A stretch of DNA of 64,000 bases from Flavobacteriales bacterium (GTDB lineage Bacteria; Bacteroidota; Bacteroidia; Flavobacteriales_C; GCA-002722245): NCBI GenBank assembly GCA_002722245.1, contig PBLA01000018.1, forward strand, positions 110,940 through 174,939. The letters run 5' to 3'. Position numbers and translations under genes: made by a program. Shown here piece after piece: positions 44,661-54,700 of the stretch; the stretch's first letter is position 1; every line of letters begins with the position of its first letter. The notes beneath the pieces were generated by a model that saw only the letters and a program-made list of their open reading frames with translations, ran no database searches and had not been told where the DNA came from.

Positions 44661-46523
44661 ATGATTCAGAAAATAACTCTTTTACTCATACTTTTTACTG
44701 GATTTTGCAAAGCACAAATAGATGCCGATCAAATTCGAATGGCTTATTTATTAAAAATAGCTGGAGATTTTGATTGGGAAATTACAGAAGAACCCTTAAA
44801 AATGGGTTTTTTTTCAAATGACAGGGATTTTTATTTGAAGTATAAAGAGTATGTAAAAAACAAAAGTATAAGCGGTAGACCTGTAGAGCTAATAATAGGA
44901 ACTTCTGCAAAAAAAATTCATCAATTTGACATTGTATATTTTGAAAAAGAAAAAATTAATAGTTTAAAGGAAAATATCGGTTTACTTGAAAATAAAAAAA
45001 CGCTTGTATTTACGAATTCAGCATCCGATATGTCGTTCACAATGATTAATCTTTACACGAGTTACGACAAAAAGCTAAAATTCAAAATCAATTCTTCATT
45101 ACTTCGTTCACATGAATTTAACCCTTCAAATTTAATGGTCATTCTTGGTGGAAGTGACCAAGATATCTTTTCGCTCTTTGAAGCTAAAGATTCTTCAATT
45201 CGAACTCAAAGAAATAGAGCCTTAGCACTTAAGAAAAGAAATAAAATGCAAGAAAATCAATTAGTACTTCTCGAAAATAAAATCTCAGGCATAAAAAAGT
45301 CTCTCGAACGTAAATCTGAGGAGGTGATTTTAAAATCAGCTGAAATAGAAACTGTGAATATTCAACTAAATAAACAAGAACAGCACCTCGACAGTATCAC
45401 TAAAAAAATAGTCCAAACAACCTCTAATCTTACTCTAAAAGAAACTCAAATTCATCAACAAGAGAAAAAACTCCGAAAACAAGTAGGATTATTTAATCAG
45501 CAAAAAATAGCATTAGAACGTCAAGAAAATAAAATTAGTGAACAAGATGTAATTATAGCAGAACGAGAAACGCTGTTAAATTCAACCCAAGAAAACCTTT
45601 TTTACACCTTTTTCTTTTCAGTTATTCTTCTAGCCGTTTTAATGTTTGCAATACTCTCTTTCTTGGGAAAAAGAAAATCAAATAAAAAACTTGAATTGCA
45701 AAATCATACCCTTCAATCCACCTTAAAAGAGCTTAAAACAACGCAGGCTAAATTGGTTCAAAATGAAAAAATGGCTTCACTTGGAATGGTAACGGCGGGA
45801 ATGGCACATGAAATTAATAATCCCATAACATTTGTATATGCAGGAGTAAATGTCTTAAAGAAGGAATTGAACACCTACAATACGATAATATCAAAATTAA
45901 TTAACGATACCAATAACGACACAATAGTAAAAGATTTTCAGGAAACATCCTCCTCTGCTGATCAAACAATTTCAGATATTGAACTTGGTGCAAAAAGAGT
46001 CACAGATATTATCCAAAGTTTACAAAATTTTTCAAGATTAAACGAACATGACCTTAAAACGATTGAACTTTCTAAGGCCATCGATTCAACTCTAACAATC
46101 TTAGGAAGTCATGCTCGAAAAAAGAAAATAAGTATTGAAGTTCAAACTCCTGACACTCCTATTTTTTTAAAATGTTTTCCTGCCTCCATAAATCAAGTGT
46201 TTGTAAATCTTCTTTCAAATTCAATTGATGCGGTAAAGGAGAATATTGGTAAGATTAAAATCACATCTCAAGTGGTTGATCGTACATGCTACATACAGTT
46301 CATTGATAATGGCGTCGGGATCAGCAAAGAAAATATCACTAAAATTTTTGACCCCTTTTATACCACCAAAAAAATTGGTGAAGGAACCGGACTTGGTCTT
46401 TCAATCTCTTATAACATTGTTAAAAAACATCATGGAAACTTAGTTGTCCAAAGTATACCTCATGAAAAAACATGTTTTAAAATTGAATTACCTCTTGATT
46501 TTATAACCGATGGCAAACAGTAA
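44661..46523 (+). CDS. Sensor histidine kinase with N-terminal YfiR-like (DUF4154) domain
   Basis: The protein has a signal peptide (MIQKITLLLILFTGFCKAQ), an exported domain of about 150 residues resembling YfiR/DUF4154 (IRMAYLLKIAGDFDWEIT, PVELIIGTSAKKIHQFDIVYF, NLMVILGG), a long coiled coil (about 180-300), one membrane helix (about 312-337), and a cytoplasmic kinase. The kinase has the H-box EKMASLGMVTAGMAHEINNP with His 383 as the phosphorylated residue, N-box VNLLSNSIDAV, G1 FIDNGVGI and G2 GTGLGLSISYNIV. YfiR domains in other bacteria sense redox or envelope stress. The ATG at 44661 (620 residues) is preferred to the TTG at 44622. The next gene overlaps by 14 bases. Confidence 0.88.
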   Translation: MIQKITLLLILFTGFCKAQIDADQIRMAYLLKIAGDFDWEITEEPLKMGFFSNDRDFYLKYKEYVKNKSISGRPVELIIGTSAKKIHQFDIVYFEKEKINSLKENIGLLENKKTLVFTNSASDMSFTMINLYTSYDKKLKFKINSSLLRSHEFNPSNLMVILGGSDQDIFSLFEAKDSSIRTQRNRALALKKRNKMQENQLVLLENKISGIKKSLERKSEEVILKSAEIETVNIQLNKQEQHLDSITKKIVQTTSNLTLKETQIHQQEKKLRKQVGLFNQQKIALERQENKISEQDVIIAERETLLNSTQENLFYTFFFSVILLAVLMFAILSFLGKRKSNKKLELQNHTLQSTLKELKTTQAKLVQNEKMASLGMVTAGMAHEINNPITFVYAGVNVLKKELNTYNTIISKLINDTNNDTIVKDFQETSSSADQTISDIELGAKRVTDIIQSLQNFSRLNEHDLKTIELSKAIDSTLTILGSHARKKKISIEVQTPDTPIFLKCFPASINQVFVNLLSNSIDAVKENIGKIKITSQVVDRTCYIQFIDNGVGISKENITKIFDPFYTTKKIGEGTGLGLSISYNIVKKHHGNLVVQSIPHEKTCFKIELPLDFITDGKQ

Positions 46524-49203
46524 CCTAACCTTAAAAACAAAAATATTATACGTTGATGATGAATCCATCAACTTGCGTCTATTTAACATGAGTTTTAAAT
46601 CAGACTTTGAGATCTATACCGCAAAATCAGGTGAAGAAGCACTTCAACTCATTCACGAAACACCAATATTTGACATTATTGTATCCGATCAGAGAATGCC
46701 TGGAATTTCAGGAACCGAATTCATGATTGAAGCAAAAAAAACACTTCCAAATTCAAAATATATCCTTTTAACTGGGTATACAGACATTGAGGCCTTGGAA
46801 CATGCTGTTAATAAAGTTGGCTTGTGGCAGTATGTAAAAAAACCTTGGGAACCCTCAAATTTAAAATTTATCCTAGATAACGCGCAATCAAGTTTAATCA
46901 TTCAAAATGAAAATATTCGAATAAGTCATGCTTTAAAACAAAGTGAAGAACGCTTACACCTTGCGCTAAATGGTACAAATGCAGGAGTTTGGGATTGGAA
47001 TCTGATAACAAATGAAATATACCTCTCTCCACATTGGAAGCTTATTTTGGGATATCAACCAGAGGAATTAGAAAACAAACTTCAAACAGTTGAACATCTT
47101 CTCCATCCAGAAGATGTGCAAAAATCACTCTCCTATTTCGATGAATTTATAAACGGAAAATCATCAGTTTACGAGTTAGAATATAGGTTGAAACATAAAA
47201 ACGGAAATTATATCCATGTATTATCCAGAGGTAAGGCTGTCCTGGATCACTCAAAAAAGCTAAATCGTTTAATAGGAACTATTATTGATTTAACCGAAAA
47301 AAATAAGACGCAAGAAGAAATAAAAGGATACAATCAAGAGTTAGAAGAACGCGTAGAACGACGAACTCATGCTTTAAAGATTTTAAACGACCAATTAATT
47401 CAAAGAAATAAATTTGAGCACCTTATCTCAAAAATATCATCAGAATTAATTGGGATCCAAACAAATCAACTCGATAGTCAATTAAATGCTGCCCTCGGTG
47501 ACATCATTGAATTCAATGGTGCCGATCACGCTTTCATTTTAAAGTTTCACAACAGCGAAATAACAGTTGAGCATGAAAATCATCAGCCAAATATCTACTC
47601 CGATATTAAAAAAATTTTTCATCGAAAAAAATTTGTTCACCAACCCTTAATCATTGAAAAATTAACAAAAGGAGAAGCCTTTATTGTTTCAGATGTAAAG
47701 AACATCCCCTCAGAATATACTTCTATAACATCTTTGTTAAAAGATGCGAATATTCATTCGGTTATCATGATTCCCCTTCTTTACAAAGAAAATCTAAGAG
47801 GAGCCCTAGGGCTTTCATGTAAATCAACAGGCAGAGAATGGAATCATGAAGACTTAAATCTATTACGCTTGGTCAGTGAAATTTTCATCAACTCATTTGA
47901 GCGAAACGATAATGAGAAAATACTGCGTAAACGAGACCAAGAAATCTCCAATGCCAATAAAATAATTTCAGAAAATGAAAAAAAAACAAAGCTTCTCCAA
48001 TCTATTGCCAGCATAGCAAATTCATCGGTTAAGATAGAGGAGGCATTGATTCAATCCAATAAAATTATCACGGGTCAAGGTCTAGGGATCTCGAGTATAT
48101 TGTTTAAAGTTTTACCTACAAAAACAGGAGTGAACTATGCTATAGAAAATATTCAAACATCAACGGAACAAAACCAACATGAGATAAAAGACATCCATCT
48201 AAACAATGAGAACACATTCAACCTCCTTTTAGATCAAACTTTTCAGTCTTCAAGTCCTAGCACTGAGAAAAATATCAAACTTAATCACACGATGGGTGAT
48301 AAGTTATCTCATACATTCGATATTGCATCCATACCTATAATTGCGGAAGATCAAACCTCCTATGTTTATTTAATCCTTTTACCGCCTGAAAACATTTTAT
48401 TTTCAGACTCGAATTTATTAGAAGGAATCTCGAGAGAAATTTCATTTCTCTCAGAACGAGATAAGACTAAAAAAGAACTTAAAAACGCGCTAGAAAAAGA
48501 AAAAAAATTAGGAGAGCTTCAATCCCAGTTTATATCAATGGCCTCACATCAATTCCGAACTCCATTAACGGTTATTCAATCAAATATAGAGCTCTTTCAA
48601 ATGGTTATGGATAACACTGATAAGGTACTTAAAGAAAAATTTGATACTGTTTGCGTTCGAATAAAAGATCAAGTCTTCAAATTAGTAGATTTGATGAATG
48701 ATGTTTTGCTTATTGGAAAATTAAATGCAAAAGTACTGAAAGCAATAATAAAACCCATTAATATAATTGACTCAATCAAGAACGTAATGGATCAAGTCAA
48801 TTCTATTCAAAAAGACAATAGGAATTCCATACTAACCATCCATGGTAAGAGTCAACTTGTAAAAATTGATCAAAAGTTATTTACACATGCTTTTACAAAT
48901 TTATTGGATAATGCATTTAAGTATTCAAAGGACAGAACTGCTCCACAAATTGATATATACTTCGAAAAAAAGGCTGTCACATTAGATGTTACTGATTTTG
49001 GTCGAGGAATTCCTAAAGATGAAATCAATAATCTATTTCAACCTTTTTACAGGAGTGATAACGTCCAGGATATTGAAGGCACAGGACTTGGTTTAGTCAT
49101 TTGCAAACGATATATTGAACTAAATGGCGGATCAATATCCGTTAAATCATCGCCAAATGAAAGAACAACATTTACAATTATATTCCCCCAGTTATATGAG
49201 TAA
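46510..49203 (+). CDS. Hybrid histidine kinase: receiver, PAS, GAF, HisKA, HATPase
   Basis: The 897-residue cytoplasmic protein starts with a receiver domain (YVDDES acidic pair at 16-17, phospho-accepting Asp 60 in VSDQRMPG, Thr-containing LLTGYTD, and Lys in QYVKKPW). It is followed by a PAS domain (about 145-265, GVWDWNLITNEIYLSPHWK), a coiled stretch, a GAF domain (about 310-460, IMIPLLYKENLRGALGLSCK) and perhaps a second degenerate one (490-640). It ends in a kinase core with H-box MASHQFRTPLTVIQSN (His 680), N-box FTNLLDNAFKYS, VTDFGRGIP and GTGLGLVICKRYI. The receiver's VNKVGLWQYVKKPW is the form often seen in receivers linked to HD-GYP or other output domains. It overlaps both neighbours by 14 and 8 bases, so the genes are translationally coupled. 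Confidence 0.9.
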   Translation: MANSNLTLKTKILYVDDESINLRLFNMSFKSDFEIYTAKSGEEALQLIHETPIFDIIVSDQRMPGISGTEFMIEAKKTLPNSKYILLTGYTDIEALEHAVNKVGLWQYVKKPWEPSNLKFILDNAQSSLIIQNENIRISHALKQSEERLHLALNGTNAGVWDWNLITNEIYLSPHWKLILGYQPEELENKLQTVEHLLHPEDVQKSLSYFDEFINGKSSVYELEYRLKHKNGNYIHVLSRGKAVLDHSKKLNRLIGTIIDLTEKNKTQEEIKGYNQELEERVERRTHALKILNDQLIQRNKFEHLISKISSELIGIQTNQLDSQLNAALGDIIEFNGADHAFILKFHNSEITVEHENHQPNIYSDIKKIFHRKKFVHQPLIIEKLTKGEAFIVSDVKNIPSEYTSITSLLKDANIHSVIMIPLLYKENLRGALGLSCKSTGREWNHEDLNLLRLVSEIFINSFERNDNEKILRKRDQEISNANKIISENEKKTKLLQSIASIANSSVKIEEALIQSNKIITGQGLGISSILFKVLPTKTGVNYAIENIQTSTEQNQHEIKDIHLNNENTFNLLLDQTFQSSSPSTEKNIKLNHTMGDKLSHTFDIASIPIIAEDQTSYVYLILLPPENILFSDSNLLEGISREISFLSERDKTKKELKNALEKEKKLGELQSQFISMASHQFRTPLTVIQSNIELFQMVMDNTDKVLKEKFDTVCVRIKDQVFKLVDLMNDVLLIGKLNAKVLKAIIKPINIIDSIKNVMDQVNSIQKDNRNSILTIHGKSQLVKIDQKLFTHAFTNLLDNAFKYSKDRTAPQIDIYFEKKAVTLDVTDFGRGIPKDEINNLFQPFYRSDNVQDIEGTGLGLVICKRYIELNGGSISVKSSPNERTTFTIIFPQLYE

Positions 49204-49831
49204 GATATTAATCATAGAGGACGAGAAAAACATTCGAGTAACAATTAAAGAAATTCTAGAACTCAATCAATTCACTATAAATACAGCCGAAAATGGATTA
49301 ATAGGAGTAGCGAAAGCACTCCAATTTAAACCAGACCTTATTATTTGTGATATTATGATGCCAGAAATGGATGGATTTGAAACATTAAAAAATATACGAT
49401 CAATCAAGGAGATTTCAAGTACTCCCTTTTTATTCCTCACGGCAAAAACAGATAAACTCGATTTCAGAGAAGGAATGAACCTTGGAGCCGATGATTTCTT
49501 GACCAAGCCCTTCAACGCAAAAGAACTGCTGCAAGTAATTGATGTTCGAATAAAAAAATCAAAACAAGATAGACAACAATATATTCACCAAATCAATAGC
49601 TTAAAAAAAGAAATTGAGGTATTACAGAACTCTATAAATAGTTTATCTCATAATAACTCTCATGTTTTACGAGCTCCATTACTCAAAATACTTGGTTTAA
49701 TCAATTTTTTAATTGATGAATCAGAAGTAAATTCTACAATAAACAATGAAGTATTAGAAATGCTAAAATCAGCCTGTTTAGAATTGAGTGTGGCAACAGA
49801 AAAAATGGAGGAATTACTAAATAACATCTAA
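49196..49831 (+). CDS. Receiver domain fused to an orphan DHp-like (histidine phosphotransfer) helical domain
   Basis: From the ATG at 49196 (the ORF track starts 72 bases earlier) the protein has 211 residues. Residues 1-120 are a full receiver: acidic EDE 8-10, Asp 52 in CDIMMPEMDG, Thr 82 and Lys 104 in TKPF. A coiled stretch (125-150) leads to SHNNSHVLRAPLLKILGLIN, which is a close match to a histidine-kinase H-box (SHxLRxPL), with His 156 in the phosphorylated place. A second helix (about 180-211) completes a DHp-like hairpin. There is no ATPase domain after it. This looks like a phosphate shuttle rather than a kinase. It overlaps the hybrid kinase by 8 bases and precedes the single receiver by 2 bases. 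Confidence 0.8.
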   Translation: MSKILIIEDEKNIRVTIKEILELNQFTINTAENGLIGVAKALQFKPDLIICDIMMPEMDGFETLKNIRSIKEISSTPFLFLTAKTDKLDFREGMNLGADDFLTKPFNAKELLQVIDVRIKKSKQDRQQYIHQINSLKKEIEVLQNSINSLSHNNSHVLRAPLLKILGLINFLIDESEVNSTINNEVLEMLKSACLELSVATEKMEELLNNI

Positions 49832-49833
49832 CT

Positions 49834-50199
49834 ATGACTGAATCAATTCTCATTGTTGATGATGATAAAATTTGCAATTTCATCACATTAAATGCCTTTA
49901 AAAAGGCAGGTTTAAAAAATGTGTTTGTTGCGGTAAATGGCGATGACGCACTAAAAAAACTAAAAGAAGCTGAAAAATTCCCAGATTTAATATTATTAGA
50001 CATAAACATGCCTGTAATGAATGGATTTGAATTCCTAGAAAACTATCAAAAAGAAGGATTCGAAGGTCAATCAAAAATCGTCATGTATACAAGTTCAATA
50101 AGAGAATCAGAGAAAAAATACTCCCTCCAGTTTAAGGATGTCTGTGATTTTGTGAATAAGCCGATATCAAGAGAACAAATAAAGGCCTTTATTCAATAA
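49834..50199 (+). CDS. Single-domain response regulator (CheY-like receiver)
   Basis: This 121-residue receiver has the acidic pair DDD 9-11, Asp 56 in LLDINMPVMNG, a Thr in MYTSS and Lys in VNKPIS. There is no output domain. Single receivers of this kind act as diffusible messengers or as a phosphate sink. It is the last gene of the kinase run, 2 bases after the receiver-DHp gene, and ends 2 bases before the convergent methyltransferase gene. Confidence 0.92.
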   Translation: MTESILIVDDDKICNFITLNAFKKAGLKNVFVAVNGDDALKKLKEAEKFPDLILLDINMPVMNGFEFLENYQKEGFEGQSKIVMYTSSIRESEKKYSLQFKDVCDFVNKPISREQIKAFIQ

Positions 50200-50201
50200 T
50201 A

Positions 50202-51350
50202 TTAAGTTCTATTATTTTTCTTGCTCCCTGCATACAAGTCATATCGTTGTAATTTAACATCCAACGCTCCATTTTTAAGCGGAATCTTTTTAGAAGGTTT
50301 TAAACCGATAAATTTTAATGCTTGAAAATTACTACTCAAAAACCACGCCTCACAACCACTATACTCTCTTTTCAAAACATTCCCTATTTCCTTATAAAAG
50401 GCTATAATATCTTCCTCTTTAAGTCGTTCGCCATATGGTGGATTACTCACAATAAAAATCTGATCAAACTTATTTTTACGCGTAAAGAAATCAGCTTGCT
50501 CTGTAAAAATCAACTCATCAACAGCTGCATCTCTGGCAGAAAACTTTGCCATTTGAACAGCTTTAGGAGAGATATCTGTTCCCCAAATTTTAGTGGCAGT
50601 AGGTTCAATTTTTTGCTTTAATTCTTTTTTAATATTCCGCCATAATTGCGCATCAAAACTATCCCAATTCTCAAGGGCAAAACGTTTACTAGAAAACAAC
50701 CTAGGAGCAATATTTTGAGCCATCATAGCTGCTTCAACTAGAATCGTTCCCGAACCACACATAGGATCATACAAGTCTGTTTTTTTATCCCAACCCGATA
50801 AGAGCAATACACCTGCAGCAAGTGCTTCATTTAGGGGTGCTTTATGATCTCTGGTTCTATACCCTCTCTGGTGTAGTGAAAACCCAGCCACATCCAAAAG
50901 AACAGTAACATCTAAATCACTCACATGAACATGAATAGGAACATCAGGATTTCTTACATTAACATCTGGTCGTTTATCCTCATTATTCGCCCTAAACCGA
51001 TCGCAAATTGCATCTTTTACACGTAAGGCAACAAACTTATTATGTTTAAATACAGAGGAGTTTGCCACACAATCAATCGCAAAAGTTTGGTTCAATTCAA
51101 GGTAATCCTCCCATGGTAGTTTTTTAATCTTAAAGTATAAATCTTTTTCCGTATGCGCCTTTAATTTATACACAGGCACGAGCAATTTAAGTACGGTTCT
51201 CAAACAGAGAATACAACGATATAAAACCTCATCACTGGCCTCGAATTTCACCCCTCTCTTAATCGGTTTAATACGCTTACCTCCAGCCTCTTTAATTTCT
51301 TTTTCTAATAACGCTTCTAAACCTGCAAACGTTTTCGCAATAACTTCCAT
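50202..51350 (-). CDS. THUMP-domain class I rRNA methyltransferase (RlmL N-terminal type)
   Basis: The THUMP domain (residues 1-150, LEALLEKEIKEAGGKRIKPIKRGVKFE) binds RNA, and the C-terminal Rossmann methyltransferase has DPMCGSGTILVEAAMMAQN (SAM motif) and VSNPPYGERL (NPPY catalytic motif for amino-group methylation). RlmL/RlmK-type enzymes methylate guanine 2445 (and 2069) of 23S rRNA. This gene has the size of the RlmL-type part only (382 residues). I would call it a class I RNA methyltransferase without fixing the target. The ATG at 51350 is preferred to the TTG at 51362. Confidence 0.88.
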   Translation of the reverse strand: MEVIAKTFAGLEALLEKEIKEAGGKRIKPIKRGVKFEASDEVLYRCILCLRTVLKLLVPVYKLKAHTEKDLYFKIKKLPWEDYLELNQTFAIDCVANSSVFKHNKFVALRVKDAICDRFRANNEDKRPDVNVRNPDVPIHVHVSDLDVTVLLDVAGFSLHQRGYRTRDHKAPLNEALAAGVLLLSGWDKKTDLYDPMCGSGTILVEAAMMAQNIAPRLFSSKRFALENWDSFDAQLWRNIKKELKQKIEPTATKIWGTDISPKAVQMAKFSARDAAVDELIFTEQADFFTRKNKFDQIFIVSNPPYGERLKEEDIIAFYKEIGNVLKREYSGCEAWFLSSNFQALKFIGLKPSKKIPLKNGALDVKLQRYDLYAGSKKNNRT

Positions 51351-51418
51351 ACCTAAAGACAATATTCTTAAACACTAAATTTAAAACGTCTAAACCCTTT
51401 AATAACCATACTTTCAAC

Positions 51419-51446
51419 AAAAAAGCCCCTTTAAAAAGGGGCTTTT
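51419..51446 (-). terminator. Strong terminator at the end of the rpoBC operon
   Basis: AAAAGCCCCTT / AAGGGGCTTTT form a perfect 11-bp stem with a short loop, and the minus strand ends in a T-run. It lies 2 bases after the DUF3467 gene stop and should end the whole ribosomal-protein and RNA polymerase transcript. Confidence 0.88.
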
Positions 51447-51448
51447 AG

Positions 51449-51781
51449 TTATGCTTCTGCTTTTGGTCCTCCAAAGTTAATTGGAAAGCCCGGATTCTCC
51501 GGTCCCTTTTCCATTTTCACCGGACCATATACTTGCTCATATTTTCTGAGATTCTCAGTTAAAGCATGAATCAATCGTTTCGTATTCTGGGGATTCATTA
51601 CCACTCTACTCTTCACCTTTGCCTTAGGAATACCAGGCATGATGTTCACAAAATCCATAATGAATTCTGAATTCGAGTGGGAAATTATAGCAAGATTAGT
51701 ATATACTCCTTCTGCTACCTCCTCGTTCAGCTCAATACTTAGCTGATTTTCTGATTGATTATTTTCTTTAAAATCTGCCAT
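51449..51781 (-). CDS. DUF3467 family protein
   Basis: This 110-residue cytoplasmic protein matches DUF3467 with LSIELNEEVAEGVYTNLAII, SHSNSEFIMDFVNIMPGIPK and SRVVMNPQNTKRLIHALTEN. Function is unknown. Its start codon shares one base with the rpoC stop (TAATG), so the two are translationally coupled. DUF3467 genes are a regular companion of rpoC in Bacteroidota, which suggests a transcription-linked role. The operon terminator follows. Confidence 0.9.
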   Translation of the reverse strand: MADFKENNQSENQLSIELNEEVAEGVYTNLAIISHSNSEFIMDFVNIMPGIPKAKVKSRVVMNPQNTKRLIHALTENLRKYEQVYGPVKMEKGPENPGFPINFGGPKAEA

Positions 51782-54700
51782 TAAACTTCCTCACTAATTT
51801 TTCGAGTCTCTAATACAGCATCATACTCTTCCTTTGAACCTACTACAATATTCTTGTATTGCTTAAGACCTGTACCAGCAGGAATCTTATGACCAACAAT
51901 AACATTTTCCTTAAGCCCTTCCAGATGATCAACTTTACCATTTACGGCTGCCTCATTCAACACCTTAGTTGTTTCTTGGAATGAAGCCGCAGAAATGAAC
52001 GAATTCGTTTGAAGAGAAGCTCTAGTGATCCCTTGAAGAATTGCAGTTGAAGTCGCTGGAATTGCCTCTCTTGCTTCAACTAACGCTTTATCTTCTCTCT
52101 TCAAGTAAGAATTCTCCTCTCTTAACTTACGAGCAGTAATAATTTGACCAGCTTTTAACTCTTGAGAGTCTCCAACTTCAGTGACAACCATTTTACCGAA
52201 AATACCATCATTCTCTTTATTGAAATCTACTTTATTCGCAATTTCTTTTTCTAAGAACTTCGTATCTCCAGCATCATCAATAACTACTTTACGCATCATT
52301 TGACGAACAATAACCTCGAAATGCTTGTCATTAATACCTACTCCTTGTAAACGGTAAACCTCTTGAATTTCATTAACCAAATACTCTTGTACTTTAGTTG
52401 GTCCCATGATTCTTAAAATATCACTAGGTGTAGTTGCCCCTTCAGAAAGTGGCATCCCAGCTTTTACAAAATCATTTTCTTGAACTAAAATATGTTTTGA
52501 TAATGGCACAAGATATTTCTTAATCTGTCCTGTTTTTGCCTCTACAATAATCTCACGGTTACCTCTTTTGATCTTACCATAACTAACGATTCCATCAACT
52601 TCAGCAACAACTGCAGGATTTGAAGGATTTCTAGCTTCAAACAACTCAGTAACCCTTGGAAGACCTCCAGTAATATCTCCTCCTTTCGCTGCAGAACGAG
52701 GAATCTTAGCGATTGTTTCACCAGGTTTAACCGATTGACCATCCTCAATATTAATGTGCGCACCAACAGGTAAAGAATACGTTCTAAGCACATCCTTCCC
52801 TTTAAGCACCTTAATCGTTGGGTTTTTCTTCTTGTCTCTATTTTCAACAATTACTTTTTCTTCAAAACCTGTTTGTTCATCAGATTCTACACGATAAGTA
52901 ATTCCTTCCTCAATATTTTCAAACTCAACCTTACCAGCTTCCTCAGTAATTATAGAAGCATTGTATGGATCCCATTCACAAACTACATCTCCTTTCTTAA
53001 CCTTTTTACCTGGCTTAATATGAAGAACAGCACCGTAAGGAATCAAGTTCGATGTTAATTGGATTTTAGTCTTTGCATCAACTACACGCATCTCTGCAGA
53101 TCGACCAATTACAATATTCACTTTTTCACCTAATTCATTTTCACCCTCTACAGTTTTTAACTCATCAATCTCAAGAACACCATCATATTTTACAATGTTC
53201 TTATTATCTGTAGACGACGTAGATGCAGTACCTCCAACGTGGAATGTTCTTAATGTCAACTGAGTTCCTGGTTCACCAATTGATTGTGCAGCAATAACTC
53301 CTACAGCCTCACCTGGTTTAACGATTCTTCCAGACGCTAAATTTCGTCCGTAACATTTTGCACAAATACCTCTCTCAGATTCACATGTAAGTGCCGATCG
53401 AATTTCAATCGAGTCGATAGGCGACTCATCAATTTTAGCAGCAATTTCAGCTGTGATTTCTTGAGAAGCTCCAACAAGTAACTCGCCCGTTTGAGGATGT
53501 AAAACATCATGTACTGATGTTCTGCCTTCAATTCTAGCAGCTAAGGTCTCAACAACCTCATCGTCTTTCATTAAGGCCGTTGTTTCAAGACCTCTTAACG
53601 TACCACAATCGATTTCTGTTACCACTACATCTTGAGCAACATCAACTAATCGTCTTGTTAAATAACCGGCATCAGCCGTTTTTAGTGCAGTATCCGCAAG
53701 TCCCTTTCGAGCACCGTGGGTTGAGATAAAGTATTCTAAGATAGAAAGTCCCTCCTTAAAGTTCGAGATAATCGGATTCTCAATAACAGCTTGTGTGGTA
53801 GCACCAGATTTTTGTGGTTTTGCCATCAAACCTCTCATTCCAGATAACTGACGAATTTGCTCTTTCGAACCTCGAGCTCCAGAATGATACATCATATACA
53901 CAGAATTAAATCCTTGACGATCTTCCTCTAATTGATTCATTAAAACCTCCGTTAATTCGACATTGGTTCTACCCCAAACATCAATCACCTGATTGTAACG
54001 CTCATTGTTGGTAATGAATCCCATGTTATAGTTATTCTTAATCTCTTCAACTTTAGCTTCAGCCTCATTGATTAATTTAACCTTCGCCTCTGGGATTAAT
54101 ACATCATTTAAAGAGAAAGACAATCCTCCTTTAAATGCATTCACAAAACCACGCTCTTTAATTTTATCCAAGAAATCAGCAGCCTCTGCCATTCCAGTAA
54201 CTCGAATAACTTCAGAGATTACTTTTTTCAATTCCTTCTTGGTGAGTAATTTATTAATAAAACCAACCGCTTTAGGCGTATCTTGATTAAACAAAACTCT
54301 ACCTGCTGTGGTTTCTATAATCTTTTCAACCAATTCTTCTCCTTCTCTCACAATGGTTTTCACCTTGATAGAAGCATGCATTTCAACAGCTTTTTCATTT
54401 AAAGCTATAATTACCTCTTCAGGAGAATAAAAAGTCATTCCTTCCCCTTTAACTGGGTCTTTCTTGGTTCCTTTTTTCTCTTTGGTTATGTAATACAATC
54501 CCAATACCATATCCTGAGATGGAACTGCTATTGGTTCTCCATTTGCAGGATTCAAGATATTATGCGAAGCCAACATCAACATTTGAGCCTCTAAAATTGC
54601 TGCATTTCCAAGTGGTAAGTGAACCGCCATCTGATCCCCATCAAAGTCAGCATTAAAAGCTGAACAAGCAAGAGGATGTAATTGAATCGCTTTTCCTTCA

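Noticed and set aside
49124-49195. 24-residue N-terminal extension of the receiver-DHp protein
   Set aside because: It lies inside the kinase coding region. The ATG at 49196 starts exactly at the receiver fold.
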